DNA of 64,000 nucleotides from Epilithonimonas lactis (GCF_900110605.1 NZ_FOFI01000003.1:434001-498000), one strand, 5' to 3'. Positions 10,299 through 18,915 are shown, counted from the first letter of the stretch. Translations and numbers: made by a program. Notes: generated by a model not told the origin, from the sequence alone.

Positions 10299-10931
10299 TT
10301 AATTTTCTTGATAACCGATGAGTGCTCTCACAACCGTTTTCACGTGAGCAGCAGCTTCTTGAAAGTACTGGCTTTCGTAAAGTTTTTCGTCAAAATTGGC
10401 GTTGTTCTTTTTCAGATATTCCTTGTACATTTTGATGCCATGCATCGCATTGAAGATGGTTCCGGAAATCGTGCATTGTAATAGGTGGAAAGATGGTCTT
10501 TTGGTAAAAATGCCTTTCTCCAATCCTATTTCTACGATTTTCTGATTAATTTCTATATAATTGATCTTCGAAGCTCTTAGAAAATTCTGAATATTTTTGT
10601 TTTGGCTGATGACCTGCTGTGTGTGGATCAACAAATAAAAATCCCGGAATTTTTGCACACGATTCACAAAATTATCCACAAAGGCGTCAATCTTTTCGAT
10701 CTCTGTAAGGTCATTGTTTTCTACGATATTCTTGGCGAAGTTGAGACCTTCTTCCATTCTCCATTTGAAAAGCTCCTCCATCAGGTTTTCTTTGGACCCG
10801 AAATAGTAAGAGATCATCGAGACATTCACTTTCGCTTTGGCAGCAATATCTCGCACAGAAGTTCCATTGTAACCGTTGGCAGCGAAGAGTTTTTCCGCAA
10901 CCATCATGATATGTTCTTCTTTTGTTGGCAT
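10299..10931 (-). CDS. TetR/AcrR-family regulator of the efflux operon
   Basis: A 210-residue repressor. The N-terminal TetR helix-turn-helix is clear (IMMVAEKLFAANGYNGTSVRDIA, then KVNVSMISYYFGSKENLM). The C-terminal ligand-binding half is variable, as expected. It is the first gene of the TetR-TolC-HlyD-MFS operon. A 20-base palindrome at 10976-10995 overlaps the -33 box of its promoter, so autorepression and repression of the whole pump operon are likely. Inducer unknown. Confidence 0.93.
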   Translation of the reverse strand: MPTKEEHIMMVAEKLFAANGYNGTSVRDIAAKAKVNVSMISYYFGSKENLMEELFKWRMEEGLNFAKNIVENNDLTEIEKIDAFVDNFVNRVQKFRDFYLLIHTQQVISQNKNIQNFLRASKINYIEINQKIVEIGLEKGIFTKRPSFHLLQCTISGTIFNAMHGIKMYKEYLKKNNANFDEKLYESQYFQEAAAHVKTVVRALIGYQEN

Positions 10932-10950
10932 ATTCTTGATTTTAGCGCTG

Positions 10951-10982
10951 CAAAGTTAAATCAAAAAATACATTCAATCAAA
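10951..10982 (-). promoter_or_regulatory. Promoter of the TetR-TolC-HlyD-MFS operon
   Basis: On the minus strand TTTG (10979-10982), exactly 20 bases, then TAACTTTG (10951-10958). This fits the Bacteroidetes TTTG-N19-21-TAnnTTTG consensus very well, 19 bases ahead of the start codon. Confidence 0.8.
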
Positions 10983-10995
10983 CATTTGTTTGATT
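10976..10995. promoter_or_regulatory. TetR operator palindrome
   Basis: AATCAAACA-TT-TGTTTGATT: 9-base perfect inverted arms around a 2-base centre. It covers the -33 box of the TetR operon promoter. Size and position are those of a TetR-family operator. Confidence 0.75.
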
Positions 10996-11087
10996 AATTT
11001 TTTATGAACAAAATTAGAGGCTAAATCTTAGAATTCAGAAGTTAGATTTGATAAAGGTTTGGAGAATTATTGCAGCTCGAATAAAAT

Positions 11088-11576
11088 TTAAAGATTTGAA
11101 TTTCGGTTAGGAGCATAAACTTGATCAACAGCAAGAAATGAGAAAATAACACCAACGAGAAGTACGAAAGACCGCACCCAATTCATAGAGCTCCATTCCG
11201 ATGAAATGGTTTTGAGTGTTTCTGTATCGAGAATCGGTTGGGAAAGATACATCAGATCATTCCGAGGATGGAAATAAGTGAAAGCCAAAATGTCGCCCAA
11301 AATTGAACACAGCAAAGCAATCCCAAGAAACAATCGAACAGACTTTCCTGTCTTCCAAAATAAAATCAAAGATAACAAGGCAAAAACTTGTGTCAGTGGA
11401 GAAAATATCTTGAAGAAATCACCAGGATTTACGGTTTTGAAATACTCTCTCGCGGCTACGATGGAATTTGGAATATCACTTCTTGCAGCATCAGAAATGA
11501 CCAAAGAATTAAAAACATTTGCGAAAAGAATTCCACTCGCCAATGCAACGGAAGTAAAGAGGATCGCTTTTTTCAT
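11088..11576 (-). CDS. DUF1772-like four-helix membrane protein
   Basis: A 162-residue protein with four hydrophobic segments (about 4-24, 56-74, 81-100, 134-152). The arrangement and the C-terminal WSSMNWVRSF motif before the last helix resemble DUF1772 (anthrone oxygenase-like) proteins, whose function in bacteria is mostly unknown. It is the last of three small minus-strand genes and is probably transcribed with the lipoprotein and DoxX-like genes, though an 83-base gap could hold its own promoter. Confidence 0.65.
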   Translation of the reverse strand: MKKAILFTSVALASGILFANVFNSLVISDAARSDIPNSIVAAREYFKTVNPGDFFKIFSPLTQVFALLSLILFWKTGKSVRLFLGIALLCSILGDILAFTYFHPRNDLMYLSQPILDTETLKTISSEWSSMNWVRSFVLLVGVIFSFLAVDQVYAPNRNSNL

Positions 11577-11659
11577 TTTCTTAGTTTTTAGTTTATTTAA
11601 ATTTAATAAAAATCTGTAACAAACAGTAAACTAATGACTTTAAATTTAAAAAATGAAAA

Positions 11660-12085
11660 TCATTTCGTTTGTCCAATATCCAATCTTTCAATTTTTCCTT
11701 CTTGATCGACATGGAAATTGAAGTACGTTCTGAAAGTTCCCCATTGTCCGGCAAAGAAATTTCCTTGCAGATTTTTCCCGTCGTTTTCTACTTTGTCGAT
11801 GCTGAGAAATTTTTCTTTATGATTAAAAGCGTTATCGAAAAATGATTTTAAATTTAGTTCATTTCCGTCGTCGGTGAAAACAGCGTCTTTTGCAAAGTAC
11901 GAATACCAAAGTGTTCTGTCGTTTTCTTGTAACGCTTCGATTGCTTTTTTTACGGTTTCGTTGGTGATTTTATTTAAATCCATAATTTGTTTTTTTTCGG
12001 TTTTTGTGGGTTGAGTTTTGTCGGTTTTTTGTGCGCAGGAAGTGATGCTTATTGAAAGCACTAATATGAAAAACAGGCGTTTCAT
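11660..12085 (-). CDS. SnoaL/NTF2-like lipoprotein
   Basis: A 141-residue lipoprotein with signal peptide and lipobox SITSC (cysteine at 17). A Lys/Thr-rich linker is followed by an NTF2-like domain (TVKKAIEALQENDRTLWYSYFAKDAVFTDDG typical of SnoaL-like folds, read in two parts). The pattern of an acidic DAVFTDDG strand after an N-terminal helix is family-like; the ligand or reaction is unknown. An internal ATG (MDLNKIT) could give a cytosolic form, but the lipobox supports the upstream start. It lies 36 bases after the DoxX-like gene. Confidence 0.7.
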   Translation of the reverse strand: MKRLFFILVLSISITSCAQKTDKTQPTKTEKKQIMDLNKITNETVKKAIEALQENDRTLWYSYFAKDAVFTDDGNELNLKSFFDNAFNHKEKFLSIDKVENDGKNLQGNFFAGQWGTFRTYFNFHVDQEGKIERLDIGQTK

Positions 12086-12121
12086 TAATAACAGTTTAAA
12101 GAATTAATTGTCATTTATCAA

Positions 12122-12472
12122 CTATGCTTTCTGAAGCGGATGTTGTAGATAAATAATCACTAGATTTAATAGTAGAAACGGGATTTCTATCGCCGCTCCT
12201 TTTAAATCTTTGTTTAATAATTGAAGGCAGATAATCATTAAAATCCCGGCTGCCATTAGGAAATTTCCCCAAACAAAGGTTTTTGGAAATAGAATTAAAA
12301 GTGCTGCAATCATCGTGACAGCGCCGTTTATCATGACGGCGGTGTTAGAAAAATTCCACTTGCTGAACATTTCGAGCATTTCTGGTTTTCCGGAAAACAT
12401 GGCGTAACCTTGCTTGAAGCCCATAAAAACAGCAACAAGAATCAGGACGGAATTAATTAATTTCAAGATCAT
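12122..12472 (-). CDS. DoxX-like membrane protein
   Basis: A 116-residue protein with four hydrophobic helices. The MILKLINSVLILVAVFMGFKQGY start and the FPKTFVWGNFLMAAGI segment fit DoxX-like proteins. Function unknown. Short spacing to the downstream lipoprotein gene suggests cotranscription. A terminator (12494-12527) separates it from the upstream SDR gene, so the promoter should lie in that short gap or readthrough is used. Confidence 0.65.
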   Translation of the reverse strand: MILKLINSVLILVAVFMGFKQGYAMFSGKPEMLEMFSKWNFSNTAVMINGAVTMIAALLILFPKTFVWGNFLMAAGILMIICLQLLNKDLKGAAIEIPFLLLNLVIIYLQHPLQKA

Positions 12473-12493
12473 AAAGTGTTTTTTTAATTAAAA

Positions 12494-12527
12494 AAAATGG
12501 ATCATTGAAAAACAATCATCCATTTTA
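12494..12527 (-). terminator. Terminator after the SDR gene
   Basis: AAAATGGAT and ATCCATTTT are perfect 9-base arms around a 15-base loop, with A/T runs outside. It sits between the SDR stop (12548) and the DoxX-like gene. Confidence 0.65.
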
Positions 12528-12547
12528 ATTACGCTAATTTAATAATT

Positions 12548-13303
12548 TTATCTTGTTGTGTAACCACCATTAGCAAAAATAGTTTGTCCAGTGATCCACC
12601 ATCCGTCGGTTACCAAAAACTCCACCAAAGGCGCTATGTCTTTGATATCGGTCAATCCGCCCAAAGCTGAAGCCGACTTGTGATAAGCGACTGCATCTTC
12701 ACCTTCTTGTCCGTAGAAAAATGGTGTATCCATTGGTCCTGGAGCGACTGCGGAAACTGAAATTCCTCTTTCGCCAAATTCTTTAGAGGCCATTCTCGTG
12801 AAATGCTCAACCGGTGCTTTTGCACCTGCGTAAGTGGAATACAAACCTGTGTAAGCGGCTAATAATGAAGTGACTATGGTGTTGATCTTTCCGTTTTCGT
12901 TCAAATGTTTCCCCGCTTCTTGAATGAAAAAATATGCGACTTTTGAATTGATGTCGAACATCGTGTCATAATCAGCTTCTGTGGTTTCCAGGAAAGGTTT
13001 TTTCAAGACCATTCCAACAGTGTTGATGGCGATATCGATACCACCGAATTTTTGTTTTGTAGCTTCGAAAAGTTTGGAAATATTTTCAACTTTGGTCAAA
13101 TCTGCCTGGAAGATAAAGGCCTCTCCTCCTGCGTTGGTAATATCGGCCAATGTTTTTTCGGCATCAGCTTTTGTGCTATCGCTGTTGTAATGAACGGCAA
13201 CTTTTGCTCCTTTAGCTGCAAAGTTACGGCTCAGCAATCCGCCTAAGTTCTTTGCTCCACCTGCGATTAACACTACTTTTCCGTTTAAGTCGTTTCTTGA
13301 CAT
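12548..13303 (-). CDS. Short-chain dehydrogenase/reductase
   Basis: A 251-residue classical SDR oxidoreductase. The nucleotide-binding motif is a variant (IAGGAKNLGG, residues 13-22, where TGxxxGxG is usual). The catalytic Ser is near 146, and Tyr158-x3-Lys162 is intact. The C-terminal PGPMDTPFF and WWITGQTIFANGGY are typical of FabG-like enzymes. The substrate is unknown. It follows a TetR gene on the same strand, and a palindrome upstream (13343-13360) suggests direct control by that regulator. Confidence 0.9.
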   Translation of the reverse strand: MSRNDLNGKVVLIAGGAKNLGGLLSRNFAAKGAKVAVHYNSDSTKADAEKTLADITNAGGEAFIFQADLTKVENISKLFEATKQKFGGIDIAINTVGMVLKKPFLETTEADYDTMFDINSKVAYFFIQEAGKHLNENGKINTIVTSLLAAYTGLYSTYAGAKAPVEHFTRMASKEFGERGISVSAVAPGPMDTPFFYGQEGEDAVAYHKSASALGGLTDIKDIAPLVEFLVTDGWWITGQTIFANGGYTTR

Positions 13304-13329
13304 TTGTGTAATATTTAAAAATTAGTTTG

Positions 13330-13337
13330 CAAAACTA
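13330..13337 (-). promoter_or_regulatory. -7 element of the SDR gene
   Basis: Minus-strand TAGTTTTG matches TAnnTTTG, 26 bases before the SDR start. No clear -33 box; the upstream position is occupied by a palindrome. Confidence 0.5.
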
Positions 13338-13342
13338 AATAT

Positions 13343-13360
13343 ACTGAATGAATATTCAGT
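13343..13360. promoter_or_regulatory. Putative TetR operator upstream of the SDR gene
   Basis: ACTGAAT-GAAT-ATTCAGT: perfect 7-base arms with a 4-base centre, directly upstream of the SDR -7 element and next to a TetR-family gene. Confidence 0.65.
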
Positions 13361-13382
13361 CAGTAAAAAGCCTAAAAAAAAG

Positions 13383-13946
13383 TTAAATTTTTATGGAGTC
13401 CCAAGACATCTTTAGAAACAGCTGAATCGTAGCATCCGTGAATGGAATTTGCTCGTCTTTCGCCCAAAGAATCCAACCGTTGATCGTGCTGAATGTGAAT
13501 AATCTGAGATGATTTGCTTTCAAAGGTTTGAATAGATTTTGCTTTAAACCCTCTTCATAGAGTTCATCAAAAACAAGAAATCTTTTCATTGCAATGCTGT
13601 TTATCTCTTCGGTCAATATATTCGAAGAGGCAAATTGATAAGAAAAATAATATTCAGTAGGATGTTCAATAAAATAGCGAACGACCCTTTCCCAAAGGAA
13701 AAAATACTGCTCCTGCACAGAAAGATCTTCTGCCGAATAATTATTGAAAATGTAATCCGCTTCCTCTTTTTTCTGCCAAATCCAGATCTGTTGTACCAGA
13801 TCCTCTTTGTCTTTGAAATGTTTGTAGAAAGTACCGATTCCCACTTTTGCCTTGGCTGTAATTTCAGCAACGGTAATGGCGTGCAAACCTTTTGAAACAA
13901 GCAGCTCTATGGAAGCGGAAAGGATATTTTCTCTTTTGTCATTCAT
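13383..13946 (-). CDS. TetR/AcrR-family regulator
   Basis: A 187-residue repressor with the TetR helix-turn-helix (NILSASIELLVSKGLHAITVAE, then KVGIGTFYKHFKDKEDLV). The ATG at 13946 (MNDKREN) is chosen over an upstream in-frame start at 14000 because a good promoter (13973-14001) lies between them. The downstream SDR gene starts 79 bases after its stop, with a palindromic site in between, so the SDR gene is the likely target. Confidence 0.9.
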   Translation of the reverse strand: MNDKRENILSASIELLVSKGLHAITVAEITAKAKVGIGTFYKHFKDKEDLVQQIWIWQKKEEADYIFNNYSAEDLSVQEQYFFLWERVVRYFIEHPTEYYFSYQFASSNILTEEINSIAMKRFLVFDELYEEGLKQNLFKPLKANHLRLFTFSTINGWILWAKDEQIPFTDATIQLFLKMSWDSIKI

Positions 13947-13972
13947 TACACATCGGTTGGTAAATTTCGTTT

Positions 13973-14001
13973 CAAAGATAGGGATTGTTTTAAAAGTCAA
14001 A
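13973..14001 (-). promoter_or_regulatory. Promoter of the second TetR gene
   Basis: Minus strand TTTG (13998-14001), 17 bases, then TATCTTTG (13973-13980). It fits the Bacteroidetes consensus and supports the start codon at 13946. Confidence 0.65.
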
Positions 14002-14043
14002 CAACGATCATATTATATGTCTTCGTTCGGATTTTCCTAAAAC

Positions 14044-15150
14044 TTAACTAGAAGCCTTGTGAATATATCTGGTCAGTTTGATTCCCATATCCGTCAAAAC
14101 GATCTTGGAATTGGCATTTCTGGAAATGTGATAAGAAGCATCTGTGATTTCTTCTACGATCGAAACAATATTAGCTCCGTGAATGAACTTCGAGAAAGCA
14201 GACCAGTTGAAGTTGCCTTCGGAGAGTTTCTTATAGACCAGATCGTCATTCCCATAATTTTGAAGCATGGCCAAACGGAAGATCTCGATACAGTAATTTA
14301 GGAATTTCATTTGCTTCTCGCGGTCCCATTCGGAGATTTGGCGTGCCCATTTTACAATCTCTCGGAGAACCTCTGGCTTCTTTTTGGCCTGAAACGCATT
14401 ACGCACCCATTGAATAAATAAAGTCTCAAATTCGGAAGTTCCTAGATTATTCTCAGACAAAAACTTGGCAAGATTCCAGTCACCTTGGGATTGATAGGCA
14501 ATTTCCTTGGCCGTTTCTTTATTCGAAAGACTTTGTAGAATATCTTCGTTATCGATTCTCGGTACATTTACGATTTGACATCTGGACAAAATGGTTGGCA
14601 AGATATCGTTGGCACTTGGCGCACAAAGAATGATGTAGGTATTTTTGGGTGGTTCTTCCAGGAATTTCAGGATCTTGTTGGCTGCAGAATCGTTCATTTT
14701 GTCAGCGCGCCAAATGATGAGGATCTTGCTTCCGCCTTCAAAACTTTTGAGCATAAAACGCTGCCCGATATCCTCGGCCTCGTCTGCAGAGATAAAGAAT
14801 TGCTTGTTCTCTGATTCCAGGAAACTGGTCCAGTCGTCAAAAGATGCATAAGGATTTTCCAAGACCATTTCTCGCCACTGTTCGAAATAGCGTTTGCTTA
14901 GGGAAATATTCTTCTCCGTAAAAACCGGGAAACTGAAATGCAGATCGAGGTGATTCAGATTCTCGACCTTGTGGACAGAGGATGGATTTTCTTTCTCAAA
15001 GATCTCCTGAGCCATCGCCAACGCCAACGGTAAAACGCCGTAGCCTTCTTCTCCTAGGAAAAGCTGCGCGTGCCCAACTCTGGAATTTTGGATGCTGTCT
15101 TGTAAAACATTTTTGAGTGCCTGCTGGCCAATGATCTGTTCCCATTTCAT
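14044..15150 (-). CDS. holB: DNA polymerase III subunit delta prime
   Basis: A 368-residue clamp-loader subunit of the replicase. The start MKWEQIIGQQALKNVLQDSI and GRVGHAQLFLGEEGYG-type region are family hallmarks. The P-loop is degenerate (GEEGYGVLPLAL), as expected for the non-ATPase delta prime. The sensor-like stretch around KILKFLEEPPKNTYIIL and LPTILSRCQIV (SRC motif) is intact. The start codon is only five bases after a TATATTTG element, so the mRNA may be leaderless. Confidence 0.93.
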   Translation of the reverse strand: MKWEQIIGQQALKNVLQDSIQNSRVGHAQLFLGEEGYGVLPLALAMAQEIFEKENPSSVHKVENLNHLDLHFSFPVFTEKNISLSKRYFEQWREMVLENPYASFDDWTSFLESENKQFFISADEAEDIGQRFMLKSFEGGSKILIIWRADKMNDSAANKILKFLEEPPKNTYIILCAPSANDILPTILSRCQIVNVPRIDNEDILQSLSNKETAKEIAYQSQGDWNLAKFLSENNLGTSEFETLFIQWVRNAFQAKKKPEVLREIVKWARQISEWDREKQMKFLNYCIEIFRLAMLQNYGNDDLVYKKLSEGNFNWSAFSKFIHGANIVSIVEEITDASYHISRNANSKIVLTDMGIKLTRYIHKASS

Positions 15151-15155
15151 GACAG

Positions 15156-15163
15156 CAAATATA
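15156..15163 (-). promoter_or_regulatory. -7 element of holB
   Basis: Minus-strand TATATTTG, ending five bases before the holB ATG. A start site a few bases downstream would place the mRNA 5' end at or next to the start codon. Confidence 0.55.
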
Positions 15164-15342
15164 ATATTTTAGTCAGGATGAGAGATGTTGGAAACTGGAA
15201 CTTTTTCAAATTTTGTTGATTTCACCTCTCGTTTTTGATCATATGAATGAGATCTTGAATTCGATCAATCTAACAATATGCACGATCAGTCGCAAAATAA
15301 CCATCATTCATCGAAATTACTTAACAAACTTTAACCGAAATA

Positions 15343-15350
15343 TATTTTTG
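15343..15350 (+). promoter_or_regulatory. -7 element of the beta-barrel/lptC/anmK unit
   Basis: TATTTTTG matches TAnnTTTG. It would give a leader of roughly 130 bases before the ATG at 15484. No canonical -33 box. Confidence 0.45.
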
Positions 15351-15483
15351 CAATTCATTATTAATTAAGATATTTGCGGATTGAAATTTTAAAGGTTAAC
15401 ATCGCCAAAATTCAAGTTATCAAAACACAGATGTTTGAACAGCGGTAGCACATGACCTTTAAAAAAACGATCAATATCTACAT

Positions 15484-16764
15484 ATGAAAAGAATTTTTGT
15501 TTTATCATCATTGGTTGCAGGATATTTCCTGAATGCGCAAAGTATTGGAAACTCACCTTACGGCGCTTATGGGATCGGAGATGTGAAATATGATAATACA
15601 GTTGACATTAATGCAATGGGAGGTATCTCTACAGCGTATGTTTGGGATTTTAACAACAGTTTCAATTTCAAAAACCCGGCTGCAAATACCAATTTGGAAC
15701 TTACGAGCCTCAAAGTAGAAGGCACGAACGAGAACAATTATTACAGATCGGACTTCAACAATCTTAAAAGTGATAAACACTCAACATATCTTTCAAACGT
15801 AAGTATTGCTTTTCCAATTTCCAAAAAAGTGAAATTTGGGATGGGATTCCAGCCATACAGTTCTAAAAGTTACAACATCCAGACAGACAAGACCTTGAAT
15901 CAAACAGAAAGTCTTTTGGAACGTCATAACTTCCGTGGTGAAGGTTCTCTGAACACCATTCAGGCAGCAGTTTCCTATCAGATCACGCCAGCATTTGCTT
16001 TGGGTTTGAGGTCTAATTTTTTCTTCGGAAAGTTATCTGATATTGAAGAAGTTAGTTTTACATCTGCTGAATTGGTAAGTGGCTACGCTAATAGCTACAA
16101 AGTGAAAGCTTTCAACTTCACATTAGGAACCACTTATCAGCACAAATTAGCAAACGACCACAAATTAACAGTAGGTGCAACTTATACCATTGGAAACAGT
16201 GGAAATCTGAAAAACAGTTACACAAACAGTACTTACTACTACACCGTTGGCGAGACAAAAGCTTACGAGACCATCATCGAACAAAACACCAATTTTGATA
16301 AAAAATTCCTACCTCAGGAAGGATCGCTAGGTCTTGGCTATGGTAAGGACACAAAATGGTTCCTAGGTACTCAGTTTGATTATAAAAAAGGCGAAAGTAT
16401 CAACTTCCTTGGTAAGCCATTCTTTTATCAAGATTCTTACAGATACGCAGTGGGAGGTTGGTATCTACCAAACTTCAACAACTTCCGTTCTTACTTCTCA
16501 AGGATCATCTACAGATATGGTGCTTACTATGAGACAGGTGGCCTACAAGTCAATGGAACCAACATCAACAAATATGCGATCACGGCAGGTGTTACACTTC
16601 CTTTCCAAAAAAGTGTGATCAACCGTATGAGCAGTTTGGACCTTGGACTGGAGATCGGAAAAAGAGGAACTTTGGATAATCAATTGATCCGTCAAAATTT
16701 TGTGAACTTGAGAATTGGCGTTAACTTTGCTGATAAATGGTTCAACAAGCGACTTTACAACTAA
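15484..16764 (+). CDS. Outer-membrane beta-barrel protein (FadL-like)
   Basis: A 426-residue protein with a signal peptide (ending near FLNAQS). The mature part begins with GNSPYGAYGIGDVKYD, then a DINAMGGISTAY segment found in Bacteroidetes FadL-like/OmpP1-type barrels. Alternating aromatic strands run to the C-terminus. Its role is unknown; transport of hydrophobic compounds is one possibility by analogy. It is 20 bases upstream of lptC, so it may be part of an envelope-biogenesis operon. Confidence 0.8.
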   Translation: MKRIFVLSSLVAGYFLNAQSIGNSPYGAYGIGDVKYDNTVDINAMGGISTAYVWDFNNSFNFKNPAANTNLELTSLKVEGTNENNYYRSDFNNLKSDKHSTYLSNVSIAFPISKKVKFGMGFQPYSSKSYNIQTDKTLNQTESLLERHNFRGEGSLNTIQAAVSYQITPAFALGLRSNFFFGKLSDIEEVSFTSAELVSGYANSYKVKAFNFTLGTTYQHKLANDHKLTVGATYTIGNSGNLKNSYTNSTYYYTVGETKAYETIIEQNTNFDKKFLPQEGSLGLGYGKDTKWFLGTQFDYKKGESINFLGKPFFYQDSYRYAVGGWYLPNFNNFRSYFSRIIYRYGAYYETGGLQVNGTNINKYAITAGVTLPFQKSVINRMSSLDLGLEIGKRGTLDNQLIRQNFVNLRIGVNFADKWFNKRLYN

Positions 16765-16784
16765 GCAAGGAAGATAAATAATCT

Positions 16785-17381
16785 ATGAAAGATTATTGTT
16801 TCAAAATATTCAACTTAAAAACATCACAACATTTCTTTTTGTTGCTGATGTTTTTTCTTATTCAGTCTTGTGAAGAAGATCTGACAAAGATCAACAGCAA
16901 CAAGAAAACCAATTTTGCCTCACAGATCATCTACGATGCCGACATTCTGCAGAAGGATTCCGGCCGCGTTACAGTAAGATTCAAAGCGCCACTGTTGGAA
17001 AGTTATGAGCTGATAGATTCGCCGTACGTAGAAGCAAAAAAAGGGATCTATCTAGAATTTTTTGATAAGAAGAATCCTAAAGTTCCAGGCAAGATCTGGG
17101 CAAAATATGCGAAGAACAATATCAAAAAGGATTTCTATTTTGCAAAAGGCCGCGTGAAGATCATCACGACGGAAGGGCAAACCTTCGTCACCGAAACCAT
17201 CAACTGGGACAAAAGAAAAAATAAAATGTACACCAAGGACACTGTTTTCGTTTCTGACAAAGACGGCAACATCTTGGTCGGTGCACACGGAATGGTTGCC
17301 AAAGACGACTTCTCCGAGTACACATTCTTCAATAATTCTGGAAGTTTCAACTCTACCAATTTACCGGCAACCAGCAAGTAA
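16785..17381 (+). CDS. lptC: LPS export protein LptC
   Basis: A 198-residue LptC-type protein, which passes lipopolysaccharide from LptB2FG to LptA in the periplasm. It carries an uncleaved-anchor-like N-terminus with a lipobox-like IQSC (cysteine 29), then the LptC fold with FASQIIYDADILQKDSGRV, APLLESYEL and AKYAKNNIKKDFYFAKGRVKI (read as separate strands). Lipoprotein anchoring of LptC is seen in Bacteroidetes. It lies between the beta-barrel gene and anmK. Confidence 0.9.
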   Translation: MKDYCFKIFNLKTSQHFFLLLMFFLIQSCEEDLTKINSNKKTNFASQIIYDADILQKDSGRVTVRFKAPLLESYELIDSPYVEAKKGIYLEFFDKKNPKVPGKIWAKYAKNNIKKDFYFAKGRVKIITTEGQTFVTETINWDKRKNKMYTKDTVFVSDKDGNILVGAHGMVAKDDFSEYTFFNNSGSFNSTNLPATSK

Positions 17382-17435
17382 TCAGCTTTTGGCTATAGGA
17401 TTCTGGCTGTTCGCTTTTAAAATAAAATTTACAAA

Positions 17436-18491
17436 GTGGAAGATCAAAGTTTTTACACCATCGGTCTAATGTCGGGAACCAGCCTTGACGGTCTTGATAT
17501 TTGCTATTCCAAATTTACAAATGATGGCTCTGACTGGGATTTTGAGATCCTGAATTGTGAGACGATCCCCTACTCTTCCGTTTGGGAAAATCAATTGAAA
17601 GATGCGATCCAATTTTCCAGCGAAAAACTTTTGGAACTGAATTCCGAATTTGGTTTTTACCTTGGCGAAAGAACGCAAGAATTCATTACTAAAAATAACA
17701 TCACAGCATTAGATCTGATTTCCTCTCACGGACACACCGTTTTTCATCAACCAAAAAATAAATTCACATTGCAAATTGGTGATGGACGAGCCATCAAGAT
17801 CAAAACCAACAAAACCGTGATCTATGATTTCCGAAGTCAGGACGTTCTTCTTGGCGGGAATGGTGCGCCACTGGTTCCGATTGGTGATGAGTTATTGTTT
17901 TCGGAGTTTGATGCCTGTCTCAATCTTGGTGGATTTTCCAATATCTCCTTGAAGCGAGACGGAAAGCGAATTGCCTTTGACATTTGTCCCGTCAATATCA
18001 TTCTGAATGATCTCGCTCTGAAACTCGGAAAGAAATATGATGAAAATGGCGATCTAGCCAGGTCTGGAAATATTGATTATGAGCATTTGAATGAGTTGGA
18101 TCAGCTACATTTCTATCAAGAAAAAGCACCAAAATCTTTAGGTATCGAATGGATCAACGACCAGATTTCACCATTGATCCGGAATCAAAAAACGGAAGAT
18201 CTTTTGGCGACCTTCACGGAACATGCTGCCGTTCAAATCGCGAAAGTATTAGAAGAATTTGAAATTAAAAATGTGTTGATCACCGGCGGCGGAACTTACA
18301 ACAGCTATCTTATCGAAAAGATAAAAGCAAAGACCAAAACCGACATTCATATTCCAACAAAAGAAATCATTGAATATAAAGAAGCTTTGATCTTCGCTTT
18401 TATGGGTGTTTTGAGATCATTGAATCTCAACAATATTTTGTCATCAGCCACCGGAAGTTCGCATGACCACTCGTCCGGAATCGTGTGCTAA
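17436..18491 (+). CDS. anmK: Anhydro-N-acetylmuramic acid kinase
   Basis: AnmK phosphorylates and opens 1,6-anhydro-MurNAc in peptidoglycan recycling. The 351-residue protein has the N-terminal signature LMSGTSLDGLD (residues 11-21), the SSHGHTVFHQ motif and the GGNGAPLVPIGDELLF segment. The start is GTG at 17436: the next in-frame ATG is inside the signature motif, so GTG is needed. Its stop abuts the stop of the convergent SRPBCC gene with no spacer. Confidence 0.95.
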   Translation: MEDQSFYTIGLMSGTSLDGLDICYSKFTNDGSDWDFEILNCETIPYSSVWENQLKDAIQFSSEKLLELNSEFGFYLGERTQEFITKNNITALDLISSHGHTVFHQPKNKFTLQIGDGRAIKIKTNKTVIYDFRSQDVLLGGNGAPLVPIGDELLFSEFDACLNLGGFSNISLKRDGKRIAFDICPVNIILNDLALKLGKKYDENGDLARSGNIDYEHLNELDQLHFYQEKAPKSLGIEWINDQISPLIRNQKTEDLLATFTEHAAVQIAKVLEEFEIKNVLITGGGTYNSYLIEKIKAKTKTDIHIPTKEIIEYKEALIFAFMGVLRSLNLNNILSSATGSSHDHSSGIVC

Positions 18492-18878
18492 TTAAAGTTG
18501 CTCAATCTTATCTGTCAAAGAATTGATAAAATTCTGAAGCGGTTTCTCTACCATCATTTTGATAAATGGATTGAATTTCCCCTCGAATAACAGCTGAACC
18601 TCGGTTTGTTTTTCGTTCAATGGATTCATAGAACCGGTCAAAGCGAAATCTAGACTTGAGCTTGCAGACCTCAGAACGACTTCTTTATCAGACACATTAT
18701 CGATTTTCAAAGCGATTTCCGGCATTCCCTTCAATCCGAATTTGAAACCATCTTCTCTCGCTTCGAAACTTTGAAGACCTTCTGGCATCAGGTCTTTGTA
18801 ATCCTCAGGATTCTTCAGCATTCCTGCCAATTCTGATGAAGATTTATTTACTATAATTTTTCGTCCTTCTAAATTCAT
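18492..18878 (-). CDS. SRPBCC/START-like fold protein
   Basis: A 128-residue cytosolic protein resembling the SRPBCC (polyketide cyclase/START-like) superfamily. It has an initial strand MNLEGRKIIV, a helix of the SSELAGMLKNPEDYKDLMPEG type, strands, and a long C-terminal helix (PFIKMMVEKPLQNFINSLTDKI). The bound ligand is unknown. It is divergent from the NUDIX gene with a 37-base gap and convergent with anmK with no gap. Confidence 0.8.
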   Translation of the reverse strand: MNLEGRKIIVNKSSSELAGMLKNPEDYKDLMPEGLQSFEAREDGFKFGLKGMPEIALKIDNVSDKEVVLRSASSSLDFALTGSMNPLNEKQTEVQLLFEGKFNPFIKMMVEKPLQNFINSLTDKIEQL

Positions 18879-18884
18879 TTTTTA

Positions 18885-18892
18885 TATTTTTG
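18885..18892 (+). promoter_or_regulatory. -7 element of the NUDIX gene
   Basis: TATTTTTG, matching TAnnTTTG, 23 bases before the NUDIX start, within the short divergent spacer. Confidence 0.5.
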
Positions 18893-18915
18893 TATTAATA
18901 TCAAAAGCCTTACAA

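Larger units (their letters stand above)
15151..15483. other. Divergent intergenic region, holB / beta-barrel gene
   Basis: A 333-base gap. It holds a minus-strand -7 element at the left edge (15156-15163), a plus-strand -7 element TATTTTTG at 15343-15350, and a GGAAACTGGAAC word near 15190. The remaining bases show no ORF, hairpin with T-run or RNA gene that I can recognise. Confidence 0.6.
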
